Source: Sphingomonas_E sp042693015 (lineage in GTDB: Bacteria; Pseudomonadota; Alphaproteobacteria; Sphingomonadales; Sphingomonadaceae). Taken from it: a DNA stretch of 64,000 nt. Position 1 is the stretch's first letter. Each line of letters begins with the position of its first letter. A program made the translations under genes and the position numbers. Shown here in pieces: positions 17,479-27,201 of the stretch. The stretch spans positions 3,286,001 through 3,350,000 of the forward strand of contig NZ_CP170544.1 of assembly GCF_042693015.1 (NCBI RefSeq), given 5' to 3'. The notes under the pieces are model-generated. The model did not search any database. It worked only from the letters and a program-made list of their open reading frames with translations, and was not told where the DNA came from.

Positions 17479-17646
17479 ACGCGCCGATACGTCCCTGCCG
17501 GGACGTGGGCAGAGCCATTCCGCCAGATGAGGTGCACAGCTGAATAGCAAAGTGCGTCATCCACGCGCCGATACGTCCCTGCCGGGACGTGGGCAGAGCC
17601 ATTCCGCCAGATGAGGTGCACAGCTGAATAGCAAAGTGCGTCATCC
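17479..17646. repeat. perfect 84-bp tandem duplication
   Basis: Two identical 84-base units lie head to tail (17479-17562 and 17563-17646), starting 24 bases after the IS110 transposase stop. Each unit contains the hairpin ACGTCCC-TGCC-GGGACGT. Identity of the two copies implies recent duplication, possibly tied to IS movement. The rest of 17456-17942 has no gene I can support. Confidence 0.85.
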
Positions 17647-17942
17647 ACATTGGAAGTCTCAACCCGCGAAGCCCCATCATGTGGCGGCCGATGCCGACCC
17701 CGAAGACGACCATGCACCCGGCAAACGATCTGCGCCGAAATGACTTGCCTTAAGGCATGCGATTAGACGACCTCATCCGCGGAAGTGGCCCGCCAAGTTG
17801 CCATCGACAATCCTCCCCACATCGGCCGCCTTCCCGGCCAATTGACTCGAATGCGCCACACTGCGCGCATGCCTGTTTCCCTTTTTGTCGGCGCCACCAT
17901 GCCGCAAAAGCTGGCCCGCGCACTCTGAAAATGGAGGGAGCT

Positions 17943-20069
17943 TTAGGCCAACGAGATTTCCGCCGCCGCGCGGGCCGCCCCACGCATCGCGCCTTCGATA
18001 TAGCCGACGCCGGTGCAGTCACCGACTTCATGCACGGCAAAGCCCTCGGCGCGCAACGTCTCCGCCAGGCTGGCGTCGCCATGCGCGCCCTTGGCGACGA
18101 TCACATGGTCCGCCGGCAGCGCCTGGGCCGCGCCATCCTTGTCGGTGAACAGCACGCGCTTTTCCTCGATGCGGATGTCCGCGGCCGATGGGTAAAGCCC
18201 CAGCCCATGCTCCCGAAGCTCGTCGAGCAGCCGCATCCGCCGTACGATCGTCAGCCCCGCGCCGAACCGCGGTGCATCGTCCACCACCGTCACCGTCCGC
18301 CCGCGTTCGGACAGAAATTCGGCCAGTTCCAGCCCGACAAGCTCGCCACCGACGATCACGACATTCTTGCCCAGCGGCATCCACTGGTGGCTCGCCTTGC
18401 GCACGAAATCGAGATTGGCGGTCATGCCGGTCGCGGCGCCCACCTTGGTCAGCAACCGCGTGCCTAGTCCCACCTTGCGCTTCAGCTCAGCCGAGCTTTC
18501 GCCCAGGATCAGACGGCGCATATCGTCGCCGCTCAGCACATACGGCAGGTCTCCGCCGGGGATCGGTGGCATGTCGCGCACCGCGCCCGTAGCCACCACC
18601 ACCGCATCCGCCTTCAGCGATCGCAGAAGATCGGGCGTAGCGCGGGTATTGAGGCGCACGTCGATCTTCGCCTTGCCGACCTGGAGTTTCAGCCAATCCA
18701 GCAGCCGCTCATTGGCGGGATAAGCGAGCGACGCGAATTGCAACGTGCCGCCCAGCCGATCGCTCGCCTCGATCAGCACCACATCATGCCCAGCCGCGGC
18801 CAGCCGGCGCGCACTTTCCATGCCGCCCGGCCCACCGCCGATCACCGCGACGCGCTTGCCGCCCGCCTGCATTGTCGGGCGCAGATATTCGAACCCCGTC
18901 TCCGGGTTCACCGCGCAGCGCAGCGGCTGGCAGACATAGATCGCGCTGATGCAGGTGTAACAATAGATGCAGGGCAGCACGTCCTCCGGACGCCCCTCGG
19001 TCAGCTTGCGCGGCAGATGCGGATCGGCCAGCAGCTTGCGGCCCATCGAGATGAAATCGACACCGCCCTTGGCGATATGCGCGTCGCCCACCTCGGGGTC
19101 CACCCGGCCCGATGCGATCACCGGAATGCCGACTGCCGCCTTGATCTTAGCCGCATAAGGCAGGTTCAGCGCCGGCTCATGCGGCGTGTGCGATCCCGAA
19201 TGGAGCTTGGCTTTGGCCGTATCGTGATAGGCGGTGACGGTGATCGCATCGGCGCCTTCCGCCTCCACCATCCGCGCGATCGCGATGGCGTCGTCGATCT
19301 CCAGCCCGCCCTTCTTGCCGACTTCGCGGGAATCGAGCTTGCACCACATCGGAAAGTCGGGGCCGACCGCGGCCCGAACCGCGCGCACCACCTCCAGCAG
19401 GAAGCGCACCCGGTTCTCCAGCGGCCCGCCATATTCGTCGGTGCGCTTGTTCGTCTTGGGCGAGATGAAGGACGACAGCAGATAGCCATGCCCGCCATGG
19501 ATCTCGACCCCGTCGAAGCCGGCCGTCTTCGCCCGCACCGCCCCGGCCGCGAACTGGCCGATGACGGTCTGGATGTCCTCCACCGTCATCACCTTGAATT
19601 CGACGCTGGTAATCCGGCTGAACGCGGCCTCCGCCAGTTCCTCCAGCAGGAACGCCTCGGTGAAGTCGCCGTCGGGCGCATCGGGGAAGCTCGGCGTCCA
19701 AACTGGCCGACCTGCCAGCATGTCCTCCATCGCCACCAGCCCGCCATGATGGAGCTGCGCCGCAATCTTCGCGCCATGACCATGCACCGTCTCGGTCAGC
19801 CGCGTCAGACCGGGCAGGAAGCGATCGTCCGAAATCGCGATCTGGTTCACCTGGTTGCCGCCCACCGGCCAGGCGACCCCGGCGACGCCGGTGATGATCA
19901 GGCCGACACCGCCCTTCGCCTGTTCCTCATGATAGCGCAGGATGCGTTCGCCGATATGTCCGTCGGGCTCTGCCAGGCTCGCCCCCATCGCCGTCACCGC
20001 GATGCGGTTGCGCAGTTCCAGGCTGCCGATGCGGCCGGGGGCGAGAAGATGTGGAAAGGCGCGCGTCAT
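17943..20069 (-). CDS. old yellow enzyme-type FMN/FAD/4Fe-4S oxidoreductase (2,4-dienoyl-CoA reductase/TMADH family)
   Basis: This 708-residue protein starts at ATG 20069; GTG 20072 is an alternative. Residues 1-340 are an FMN-binding TIM barrel (PHLLAPGRIGSLELRNRIAVTAMG, DGVEIHGGHGYLLSSF). A 4Fe-4S site follows: C367-x2-C370-x2-C373-x11-C385. The C-terminal half holds nucleotide-binding folds (VAVIGGGPGGMESARRLAAAGHDV and VVIVGGELVGLELAEFL). Family members reduce unsaturated bonds, as in 2,4-dienoyl-CoA reductase or bile-acid BaiCD/BaiH. The substrate here is unknown. Translational coupling to the 77-residue gene upstream places it in an operon with an NTF2-like protein. Confidence 0.88.
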   Translation of the reverse strand: MTRAFPHLLAPGRIGSLELRNRIAVTAMGASLAEPDGHIGERILRYHEEQAKGGVGLIITGVAGVAWPVGGNQVNQIAISDDRFLPGLTRLTETVHGHGAKIAAQLHHGGLVAMEDMLAGRPVWTPSFPDAPDGDFTEAFLLEELAEAAFSRITSVEFKVMTVEDIQTVIGQFAAGAVRAKTAGFDGVEIHGGHGYLLSSFISPKTNKRTDEYGGPLENRVRFLLEVVRAVRAAVGPDFPMWCKLDSREVGKKGGLEIDDAIAIARMVEAEGADAITVTAYHDTAKAKLHSGSHTPHEPALNLPYAAKIKAAVGIPVIASGRVDPEVGDAHIAKGGVDFISMGRKLLADPHLPRKLTEGRPEDVLPCIYCYTCISAIYVCQPLRCAVNPETGFEYLRPTMQAGGKRVAVIGGGPGGMESARRLAAAGHDVVLIEASDRLGGTLQFASLAYPANERLLDWLKLQVGKAKIDVRLNTRATPDLLRSLKADAVVVATGAVRDMPPIPGGDLPYVLSGDDMRRLILGESSAELKRKVGLGTRLLTKVGAATGMTANLDFVRKASHQWMPLGKNVVIVGGELVGLELAEFLSERGRTVTVVDDAPRFGAGLTIVRRMRLLDELREHGLGLYPSAADIRIEEKRVLFTDKDGAAQALPADHVIVAKGAHGDASLAETLRAEGFAVHEVGDCTGVGYIEGAMRGAARAAAEISLA

Positions 20070-20302
20070 CACTTCATCTCCGGCATGCTGTTGACGCTCT
20101 CAAGGGCTAATCGATGAGTAGCAAGATAGTTTTGCGAAAACTCTTCATCCACAGGCATCTCAACGAACCGCGCGACGTCCGCCTTCCTCCGTAGGGAAAC
20201 CATCTGAATTTTTGTTGGATTGAGGGCGCCGGTCATCATGGCGACTGGAGTCTCCCAGTCGCGCATACTCGTCTTCGGCGCCGCCGGGCGGAACGTGATC
20301 AT
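20069..20302 (-). CDS. small hypothetical protein
   Basis: This 77-residue protein lies between two catabolic genes, with overlaps at both ends (ATGA with the NTF2-like gene, and its stop within the flavoprotein start). The sequence contains VSLRRKADVARFVEMPVDEEFSQNYL and no recognised motif. The tight coupling on both sides argues that it is translated, but its function is unknown. Confidence 0.6.
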   Translation of the reverse strand: MITFRPAAPKTSMRDWETPVAMMTGALNPTKIQMVSLRRKADVARFVEMPVDEEFSQNYLATHRLALESVNSMPEMK

Positions 20303-20763
20303 GCTTGCAACTCCGCCTGGATGTTCAGCGGGACCTTAAGGTGAGCGGAAATGTCGCCAGTGAAATCGAGCAGCGAATAGTCGCGGTAAACAAAGTGCCA
20401 GCCTGCATCGGCGCGTTCGAAGCGATCATGATAGCGGCCCGACGCGATCAGTTGCAGGGGCAGGTCATCGGTGACCTGATAGACAGTGTAGTAGGAGCGT
20501 GCCGTCGCAGTGCCGGCCTCCTCGTCTATCTCTATGATCGGGTTGGTCACTAGGTGCTTGGTGCGGGGCGTTCCACAAGGATAGATCATCACGTACGTGT
20601 TCCAGACCTCGAGCAACCCGGCATCGTCAATTGGTTCGTCGCTGTATCTGACCTTGATGCGCGCCTGACGAAAAAGGGCGGCCGTTTCCTTCAGAGCGCC
20701 GCTGTCGAACAACTCGCTATAGCGATAAAGAAGATTCGCGATTTCTGTGGCGCTGTTGCTCAT
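20299..20763 (-). CDS. NTF2-like (SnoaL) family protein
   Basis: This 154-residue protein starts at ATG 20763. It reads SATEIANLLYRYSELFDSG, then HLVTNPIIEIDEEAGTATARSYYTVYQ and AGWHFVYRDYSLLDFTGD. This is the cone-shaped alpha+beta NTF2 fold used by SnoaL-type isomerases/dehydratases and by small subunits of ring-hydroxylating oxygenases. It is first in a three-gene overlapping operon with the 77-residue protein and the flavoprotein. A role in processing the same substrate is inferred. Confidence 0.8.
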   Translation of the reverse strand: MSNSATEIANLLYRYSELFDSGALKETAALFRQARIKVRYSDEPIDDAGLLEVWNTYVMIYPCGTPRTKHLVTNPIIEIDEEAGTATARSYYTVYQVTDDLPLQLIASGRYHDRFERADAGWHFVYRDYSLLDFTGDISAHLKVPLNIQAELQA

Positions 20764-20942
20764 GGCATGGCTGTCCCAATAACGGTTTTGACGTTTATTG
20801 CCTTTGACCTGGCATGACACTTCAGGGGAGCGCGGGTCTGACGTTGGAGGCGGCCGCATCCACAGCCATCGCTGCCGCCCGCAAGCGCCCCAGGCAAGGA
20901 TGGCGGGCGTCATCCAGGGGACGACGCCCGGTGCCGCTTTTG

Positions 20943-22220
20943 TCAGGCTTCCTCGACCTTGGCGGCCATTTCAGCGACGGTCGGCATCTCGTGGACGTGA
21001 GGGATGACCTGATCGAAGGTCTGGAACTTGCCCAGAAGCTCCTGCGTCAACCGATTCTGGTGCCGCAGATAGAGAGTGCGGCGACGCAGATGTCCATTGG
21101 ACGCGGGAGCCGCATGCAACCCGCAACCGAGATGTACGGTCGCATCGCCCGGCTGCGTCTCGAACGTCACGACGGGCAATTGATCCCATTCTTCCTTTGA
21201 GAACTGGTCATGACAGGTGCGTCCCGCGCTTCCGGCCAGAAAGAAGAGTTGGGAGCTTTCCGGCGTTGCCGCGTCCAGCTGAATGCCGACGTGCACGCGG
21301 GGGCAGGTGATCGGACAGCCGCCCAGGCCGCAATCCTGATGCCAACCCAGCGAATAATTCGAACCGGAATTGGCGGCGCCGCTGGTGAACTCCCGGAGAA
21401 TAGCGTGTGTGCCGTTGTCACGATCATGGGCCGGAATTACATGTTCGTGCGACAACCCAGTGAGAAATTTCGTCACCGGATGGGTATCGAGCGAATTCAT
21501 AAGTTCCGAATTGAGTGCCATATAGTGAAGGTCCCAGACCTTCTTGATGCCGTCGCTGTTGGACGCCCAACGCGAAAAAACATCGCCTTCGACCGAACTG
21601 TCGCGCAGGCGGTCGGTTTCCTCGGAGAGGCGCTCAATCTCATCCGGCGTGTAAGCGCTGCGTACATGCAGGTAGCCCGTAGTGCGCAAATAATGGGCCA
21701 TCGCTTCCGGATCGGCGTCGCGATCGAAGGATTTGCGAAGATCGAGCGGCGACCCATCGCGGTCGCGCAGATCGAGTGCCTTAGGATTGTAGATCGGCGT
21801 GCCGCTGTACAGGCAGCGCAAGGCCGGCTCCCAAGCGTCCCACTGGCGGAACTTACCGCGAACGAAGCGCACAGCCTCTTCATAAAGCAGGCCGTAACGG
21901 GTTCTGAGTTCGTAATAATAGTTCTGCCAGGCGTCGCTCGACAGCTCGATCACCAGTTCGGCATCCGCCGACACGCCGGGCACAATCCGTACCCCGTTGC
22001 TTTGACACACATAGGTGTAGGCCAGGCCCTGGGGCGTCTGAAGCGCAATTGGCGCCGCGTTCGCTACGTCCCAGGCAATCTCGTCGCTGACGCCGCGACG
22101 CAGGCGATGCGGCAAGATAATCTCGTGCATTGCCTTGAAGTCGACTGGTGACAGACCCAGACTTTTGGCTGAACCCACATTCACATCTCGCTTCGCGAGA
22201 ACCGCAGTCATGTCATTCAT
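20943..22220 (-). CDS. phytanoyl-CoA dioxygenase (PhyH) family protein
   Basis: This 425-residue protein belongs to the Fe(II)/2-oxoglutarate oxygenases of the PhyH family. The iron facial triad is visible: WHQD (His-x-Asp) in SNYSLGWHQDCGLGG and the distal His in HLGCGLHAAPASNGHLRRRT, whose R is the likely 2-oxoglutarate ligand. Residues 1-160 form an N-terminal extension beyond the usual PhyH core of about 290 residues. The ATG has GGGAGAGCAAG upstream. It is divergent from the AraC-type gene at 22.4 kb. The substrate is unknown, probably a hydrophobic molecule. Confidence 0.85.
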   Translation of the reverse strand: MNDMTAVLAKRDVNVGSAKSLGLSPVDFKAMHEIILPHRLRRGVSDEIAWDVANAAPIALQTPQGLAYTYVCQSNGVRIVPGVSADAELVIELSSDAWQNYYYELRTRYGLLYEEAVRFVRGKFRQWDAWEPALRCLYSGTPIYNPKALDLRDRDGSPLDLRKSFDRDADPEAMAHYLRTTGYLHVRSAYTPDEIERLSEETDRLRDSSVEGDVFSRWASNSDGIKKVWDLHYMALNSELMNSLDTHPVTKFLTGLSHEHVIPAHDRDNGTHAILREFTSGAANSGSNYSLGWHQDCGLGGCPITCPRVHVGIQLDAATPESSQLFFLAGSAGRTCHDQFSKEEWDQLPVVTFETQPGDATVHLGCGLHAAPASNGHLRRRTLYLRHQNRLTQELLGKFQTFDQVIPHVHEMPTVAEMAAKVEEA

Positions 22221-22442
22221 CTTGCTCTCCCGAACTCGGTGATCTAAGCTGATACTCTTTCATTCCTTGGGCCAGCTTGACCGCGGCCTTGAAGCTACGC
22301 TCCTGTCAGATCGACGTGTAGGGTGCCATTCCAACCTCGAGGGGACATTTCGGGTCATTACTCTCGGCAGACGAGTGCTTGCATGGCAAGCGCACACGGC
22401 TAGATTCCTTGCAAGTGTGATAGATGGTGCAATCGAGACTCA

Positions 22443-23491
22443 GTGACGATGCCGACTGTTGACCGCATTCCAGCCAAGCTGCTGATCCCTATGCTGCGGG
22501 ATCTTCAGCTTCGCGACGTCGCCGTCGATCAAGTTCTCGACTGCCCGGGCGGGCGACTGGCACTTGCGCCCATATTGTCAGGCGACATGGTCTCACTCGA
22601 CCATCGGGATTTCGTCCACGCATACGGATTGTGCACATTGCTGCTCGAACAGGCGAGCTGTCATAGTCAAGCCAAGAGCAAGAATCGCAGCAAGGCCCTT
22701 GAGGCTTTCTTGAATTTTGTCGTGGCCGCCGACACCTTGAAGGAAGCATGCGAGCGCTCTGCGGAATTCAATGCCTTTCTTGAAGAGCGTGGCTATTCCA
22801 TTCATCTTAGTGCCGAAGATGACACAGCTAAATTCTCAATAGATTTCAACCCATCGATGGCCCATCCTCCTTTGTCGATTGTATCTTCTTCCATTATATA
22901 CTTTTACAATTTGTTTTCATGGCTTACTGCGACACCGGTGACGTTATTGAGGTCGGATTTTCTCACCTTCATCAACCTGACGAAAATCCGTGTATAGATA
23001 CGCTTAATACCAATATCATTTACGGCAATGGTCAAAACTACCTTCGATTCAGATCTTTCAACCTCACCAGGAAGATCGTTAGGTCGCATGATGACTTGCG
23101 TGGAATGGTTGATCGCATCGCCTATGACCCTCTGCTTTACATGCAATCATTTGAACCGATGTCCAATAAGATCAGGCATATTATAGGGGAGTTCATTCAG
23201 GGTGGAGGCAACTTTCCCGATAGTTTTAACGTTGCCCAGCATCTCGGCATCAGCCCATCCACACTTTCGCGCCGCCTGAGGCAGGAGAATACATCCTTCC
23301 AGGACCTGAAATCGTCCTGCCAGGAGGCTGCGGCCAAGCGATTCCTGCGACAGGGGGATCTCAGCATGCACGAGATTTCACAGCGCCTTGGCTTCTGGGA
23401 TGTGCGCAGTTTCCGGCGCGCCTTTCAGAACTGGACAGGCGTCCTACCTTCTACCTTCCGTTCGCAATCACAGTTTCCGACCGACGCATGA
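22443..23491 (+). pseudogene. AraC-family regulator, frameshifted
   Basis: Two frames together make one AraC regulator of about 349 residues. Frame 1 (22443-22960) is the N-terminal arabinose-binding-type domain: IPAKLLIPMLRDLQLRD...LYSWL-like hydrophobic region. Frame 2, open from 22919, continues with YLRFRSFNLTRKI and the C-terminal helix-turn-helix (FNVAQHLGISPSTLSRRL, MHEISQRLGFWDVRSFRRAF). The switch falls near GGATTTTCTCAC at about 22957-22968. The joined product aligns end to end with the intact AraC gene at 31217. The start is GTG 22443 or ATG 22449. Either a real lesion or a sequence error in a T-run. Confidence 0.7.
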
Positions 23492-23680
23492 GCACGCTCG
23501 CTGTGGGATAATACCGGGCGCGTGGCATCGCGATCCGGCAAACGGGCGTGACTTAAAATGTCCCCTCCTCGGCGAAATAGCGCCCTCGTCCTGCGTCGAA
23601 CAACGACGCATGGAGCTACATCAGACAAGCTCAGAAGTCAGGGTCAACCTGGCAGGCTCTCGGGATGGGGAATTCAATAG

Positions 23681-26104
23681 ATGATCGTACAGCGCGCTGC
23701 TCTGCTTGCGTCTGGTGCTCTACTGTACGCAGTTTCCGCCAACACCAACGCTATCGCTCAGTCCAGCACGCAACCTGCGGGCGCCGCCGCCCAGCAGGCG
23801 AACGAAGATCTGCCGCCGGCAGGGCTCGCCGATATCGTGGTGACGGCGCGGCGCACTAGCGAGGCACTGCAAGATACTCCGGTGGCGGTTTCCGCCTTTT
23901 CGCAGCAGTTTCTCGAGACGCAGAACGTCCAGCAGATCGGGACCATTGCGCAATTCACGCCCAATCTGGTGGTGAACGAACAGCCGTCGAGCACGACGGC
24001 GGCATCGTTCTTCATTCGCGGCATCGGCCAGACCGAACCGTCCTCAGTCGCGGAGGCCGGCGTCGGATTGTATCTCGACGGAGTATATATCGCCCGTACC
24101 GCGGGCGCTGTGTTCGACCTTGTCGACCTTGAACGCATCGAGGTACTGCGCGGGCCGCAGGGTACGCTTTTTGGTCGTAACACCGTCGGCGGCGCCATCC
24201 AGCTGGTTTCAAAGCGGCCCACGAACGAATTCGGGGTTGAGGCAAAGGGTGGCTATGCTTCGTTCGACGAGTGGTATGCCAAGGGAGCGATCAACACTGG
24301 CTATTTAGCGGGGTTGCCGATCAAGGCGATGCTTTCCTTCATGCATCGCGAGCGCGACGGTTATGTCGACAATCTGCTGACTCCTGACTCTAAGGATCCA
24401 GGCGCGCTCAACTCCGACGCCGTCTGGTTGACCGTCCGCGGCGAATTCGGCCAACTGACGGCCGATTACACGTTCGATTACAATCATCGCGTGGGCGTGC
24501 CGCCGTTTTTCCAGACGATCGCGGCATCATCCGACGCAATTAATTATTACGGGCGCTCGCCTCAATTCGGCGGCGCGCCTTATGCCGTCGGATCGGAGCG
24601 GCTCGACGAAGGCCAGCAGGCCGGATTTGTCGATCGCTTTGGCAACTATCGCTTCGACGCGCGCTCCAAGACAAAGGGCCATTCGCTGATCCTCGAATAT
24701 GAGGCCAACAGCCTCCTTACGCTCAAGTCGATCACCGCCCATCGTTCGTTCTTTCAGGATACGACCGAGCCGCTGACCGGCAACGGTGAGCTGAAAGGCA
24801 TCGCGTTTGATCCCACTTCGCCTACCCTGACGTCGGTGCAGTCTGTCATTCCCTTCACTGGCAACAACGCCCCGCAAAAGCAGCACCAGTTCAGCCAGGA
24901 ATTTCAGGCTATCGGCGACCTTGGTGACTGGAACTACCTGATCGGAGCCTTTTACTTCCACGAGAAAGCTTCGGAAGATAATCGGCAGGCGCTCACGCTC
25001 GTCACGACGCCGGCAGGCCTTGTCAATTACGGCTTCCCGACCGCGCTTGCAGATGCGGTCGCGGCGCTCAACCCTGGCCTCGATCTCATCGGCATCAACG
25101 CCGCGCCGGTTCAGGCTTTTGGCGGGACATCGGAGTCGATGGCTGTGTTCGGACAGGTAAGCTGGCGTCCGGCCGCTGTGGACGATCGGCTCGAGCTGAC
25201 TGGCGGCCTGCGGTATACTTGGGACTATAAGACGATCGAGTTGCGCGGCGACGTGCAGCCGAGTGTGAGCGGGCACGCCGACTATACCAATTTCTCGTGG
25301 CTGGGTTCGGTGAGTTACAAGCTCATAGACGAAGTGATGGCCTATGCGCGAGTTTCGACGGGGTACAAATCCGGCGGCTTCAACCCCCGAGCGGCGATCC
25401 TTAATCGCTTCGACCCGGAACAGGCCCTCGCTTACGAGGCGGGGCTCAAGGCGGAATGGTTCGATCGGCGTCTGCGCACCAACCTAGCCGTCTTTTACAC
25501 CGACTATGACGACCTGCAGGTGCAGCAGTTCGCATCAGGCTCGTCCGGTGCGACGACCCTCATCCTCAATGCCGGCAAAGCGAACTTCAAAGGGTTCGAG
25601 CTCGAGGTCGTGGCGCTACCGTTCCGAGGTGTTACAATCGACGGATCGCTTGGTTATGTCGATCCAAAATATGACAGCTTCCTGTTCCGCGACCCGGCAA
25701 CCAATCAAATCATCGATGTCGCGGATGAAGGGCGTTTCGCTCAGGTTGCCAAGACCAATGCCCATATTGGCGTTCAATATGATTTTGCAGAATTCAGCTT
25801 CGGCCAGCTTTCGGCACGCGTCGACGGCTCTTATCGCAGTAAGATGTACTTCCATCCGCTCGACCGCGTGAACCCGTTCAACGAGGATGTGGCGGCGGGT
25901 GAGCAGTACACTCTGGCAGCACGCGTGACGCTATCCGAAATCTCGATGGGTCCGCGGGCCAAGGCGATGGTATCCTTGTGGGGCGACAATCTGACCGACG
26001 AAGAGGACATCGCCTTCGGAATCGATTTTGGTGGCCTCGGTTACGGCGGTTCTCACTTCCGCAAGCCGCGCACGATCGGCGTCGACTTCAAACTGTCATA
26101 CTGA
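23681..26104 (+). CDS. TonB-dependent outer-membrane receptor
   Basis: This 807-residue protein has a signal peptide (MIVQRAALLASGALLYAVSA, cleavage near NAIA-QSS), a TonB box (LADIVVTARR at about 51-60), and a plug domain with YLDGVYIARTAGAVFDLVDL and LRGPQGTLFGRNTVGGAIQL. A 22-strand-type barrel follows and ends at an aromatic residue (FKLSY). Sphingomonads use such receptors for large or hydrophobic substrates as well as for iron. Its position beside the PhyH, SDR and regulator genes suggests uptake of the catabolic substrate. A diverged partial copy of its C-terminus lies at 27.2 kb. Confidence 0.9.
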   Translation: MIVQRAALLASGALLYAVSANTNAIAQSSTQPAGAAAQQANEDLPPAGLADIVVTARRTSEALQDTPVAVSAFSQQFLETQNVQQIGTIAQFTPNLVVNEQPSSTTAASFFIRGIGQTEPSSVAEAGVGLYLDGVYIARTAGAVFDLVDLERIEVLRGPQGTLFGRNTVGGAIQLVSKRPTNEFGVEAKGGYASFDEWYAKGAINTGYLAGLPIKAMLSFMHRERDGYVDNLLTPDSKDPGALNSDAVWLTVRGEFGQLTADYTFDYNHRVGVPPFFQTIAASSDAINYYGRSPQFGGAPYAVGSERLDEGQQAGFVDRFGNYRFDARSKTKGHSLILEYEANSLLTLKSITAHRSFFQDTTEPLTGNGELKGIAFDPTSPTLTSVQSVIPFTGNNAPQKQHQFSQEFQAIGDLGDWNYLIGAFYFHEKASEDNRQALTLVTTPAGLVNYGFPTALADAVAALNPGLDLIGINAAPVQAFGGTSESMAVFGQVSWRPAAVDDRLELTGGLRYTWDYKTIELRGDVQPSVSGHADYTNFSWLGSVSYKLIDEVMAYARVSTGYKSGGFNPRAAILNRFDPEQALAYEAGLKAEWFDRRLRTNLAVFYTDYDDLQVQQFASGSSGATTLILNAGKANFKGFELEVVALPFRGVTIDGSLGYVDPKYDSFLFRDPATNQIIDVADEGRFAQVAKTNAHIGVQYDFAEFSFGQLSARVDGSYRSKMYFHPLDRVNPFNEDVAAGEQYTLAARVTLSEISMGPRAKAMVSLWGDNLTDEEDIAFGIDFGGLGYGGSHFRKPRTIGVDFKLSY

Positions 26105-26365
26105 TTTCCTGATTTTCAGCGGCGCGCCCCGAGATCGTGGCGGGTTGCGATTTTGTCGCAGTCCGCTGTCCGTGGTGATCCAGAAGCATTTGATGCACGG
26201 GAAGGCAGTTCAACCTATGCCGAACACGGACTTCCGAATTGAGTTGCGCGGAGAACGTTACGACGCAACCCAAAAGCGGTCACGTCTCCCGATCTGAAGG
26301 AGTGGCGGCGGTCCTTCACTCACGACGCGAACCCAAGAGGGCGCGCAGAATGGAGGACGGACCAT

Positions 26366-26763
26366 ATGGCCGTCAGATCGATACTATTACCGCGTTGCTT
26401 AGCACGACCTTATCCACGCTGGTGACCGCGGCGTTTGCGGCGGAAACGGCGGAAGGCCCCGCAGCAAGCACAGCGGGCACGAAACCCGAAGGCATGACCA
26501 ACCGCGACTGGCGGCCCCAGATTCTGGATCTTTCGGCGCTGCGCCAGAATGAGGCGAAGTCGAGCGCTTATGGTTCGGATTTCGACTATGCCAAAGAATT
26601 CGCGTCGCTCGATCTCCACGCGGTCAAGGTCGATATCCGCAAGGTGCTGACGACGTCGCGGCCCTGGTTGCCGGCCACCTATGGCCATTATGGCCCCTTC
26701 TTGATCCGCATGGCGTGGCACAGCGCCGGCACCTATCGCGTCATCGACGTCTTGATTATGTAG
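26366..26763 (+). pseudogene. katG: katG (catalase-peroxidase) 5' fragment
   Basis: The frame reads MTNRDWRPQILDLSALRQN, then FASLDLHAVKVDIRKVL and HYGPFLIRMAWHSAGTYR. This is the N-terminal part of KatG up to the distal Trp-His motif. Homology ends abruptly after GTYR (about 26740). An N-terminal leader, MAVRSILLP followed by ALLSTTLSTLVTAAFAAE, resembles a signal peptide but needs a one-base frame change near 26390. About 600 residues, including the peroxidase C-domain, are missing, so it is not functional. Confidence 0.75.
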
Positions 26764-27195
26764 CTGCACAGTCCAGGAGAGCATGAATTTGCTCGGCGAT
26801 CAGCCGTGGCGCATGCTGCCCAGGGTCAGGCACGCGCCTGTGAACGATGAGAAAACAGGTTTCGTCGATCTGGCCGAGCAACAAGCGGGCGCGCAGGCGC
26901 ACTGCCTGATCGTCGGCGGCTCGGCGGAACGCGCTAAAACGACGGCCCAGATCGTCGATCAGGTCATCGCGCTGCTCGGAAAGCTGCCAATACAGGCGGT
27001 CTTCGAGCCCGGCCACCTGGGTCAACAATCCGCAGATCGCCGCATTTTCGCGATGGAAGTTGATGTAGAAGGTCGCCCACTGCTCAAGTTCTGCAACGTG
27101 AGGCCCCTCGAGCGCCATCAGGGCGTCGAAGACGGGGCGCCACTTCGGCACAAAGTCATTGGCAACGGCGCAGACGAGGGCAAGCTTGCTATCGA
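26756..27195 (-). pseudogene. TetR-family regulator, C-terminal fragment
   Basis: The frame encodes about 145 residues of an all-helical ligand-binding domain (VANDFVPKWRPVFDALMALE, FYINFHRENAAICGLLTQ, RRAADDQAVRLRARLLLGQI) typical of TetR C-termini. No helix-turn-helix precedes it. Upstream of about 27195 the sequence switches to TonB-receptor coding on the other strand. It is a truncated remnant wedged between katG and receptor fragments. Confidence 0.55.
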
Positions 27196-27201
27196 ATTGC
27201 C

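Noticed and set aside
17479..17646. CRISPR or promoter-array interpretation of the 84-bp repeat
   Set aside because: Only two adjoining identical copies without spacers; a simple tandem duplication.
18738..20117. Long plus-strand open frame (459 codons) opposite the flavoprotein gene
   Set aside because: Composition is Arg/His-rich with no domain. The opposite strand encodes a clear multidomain flavoprotein, so this is a high-GC shadow frame.
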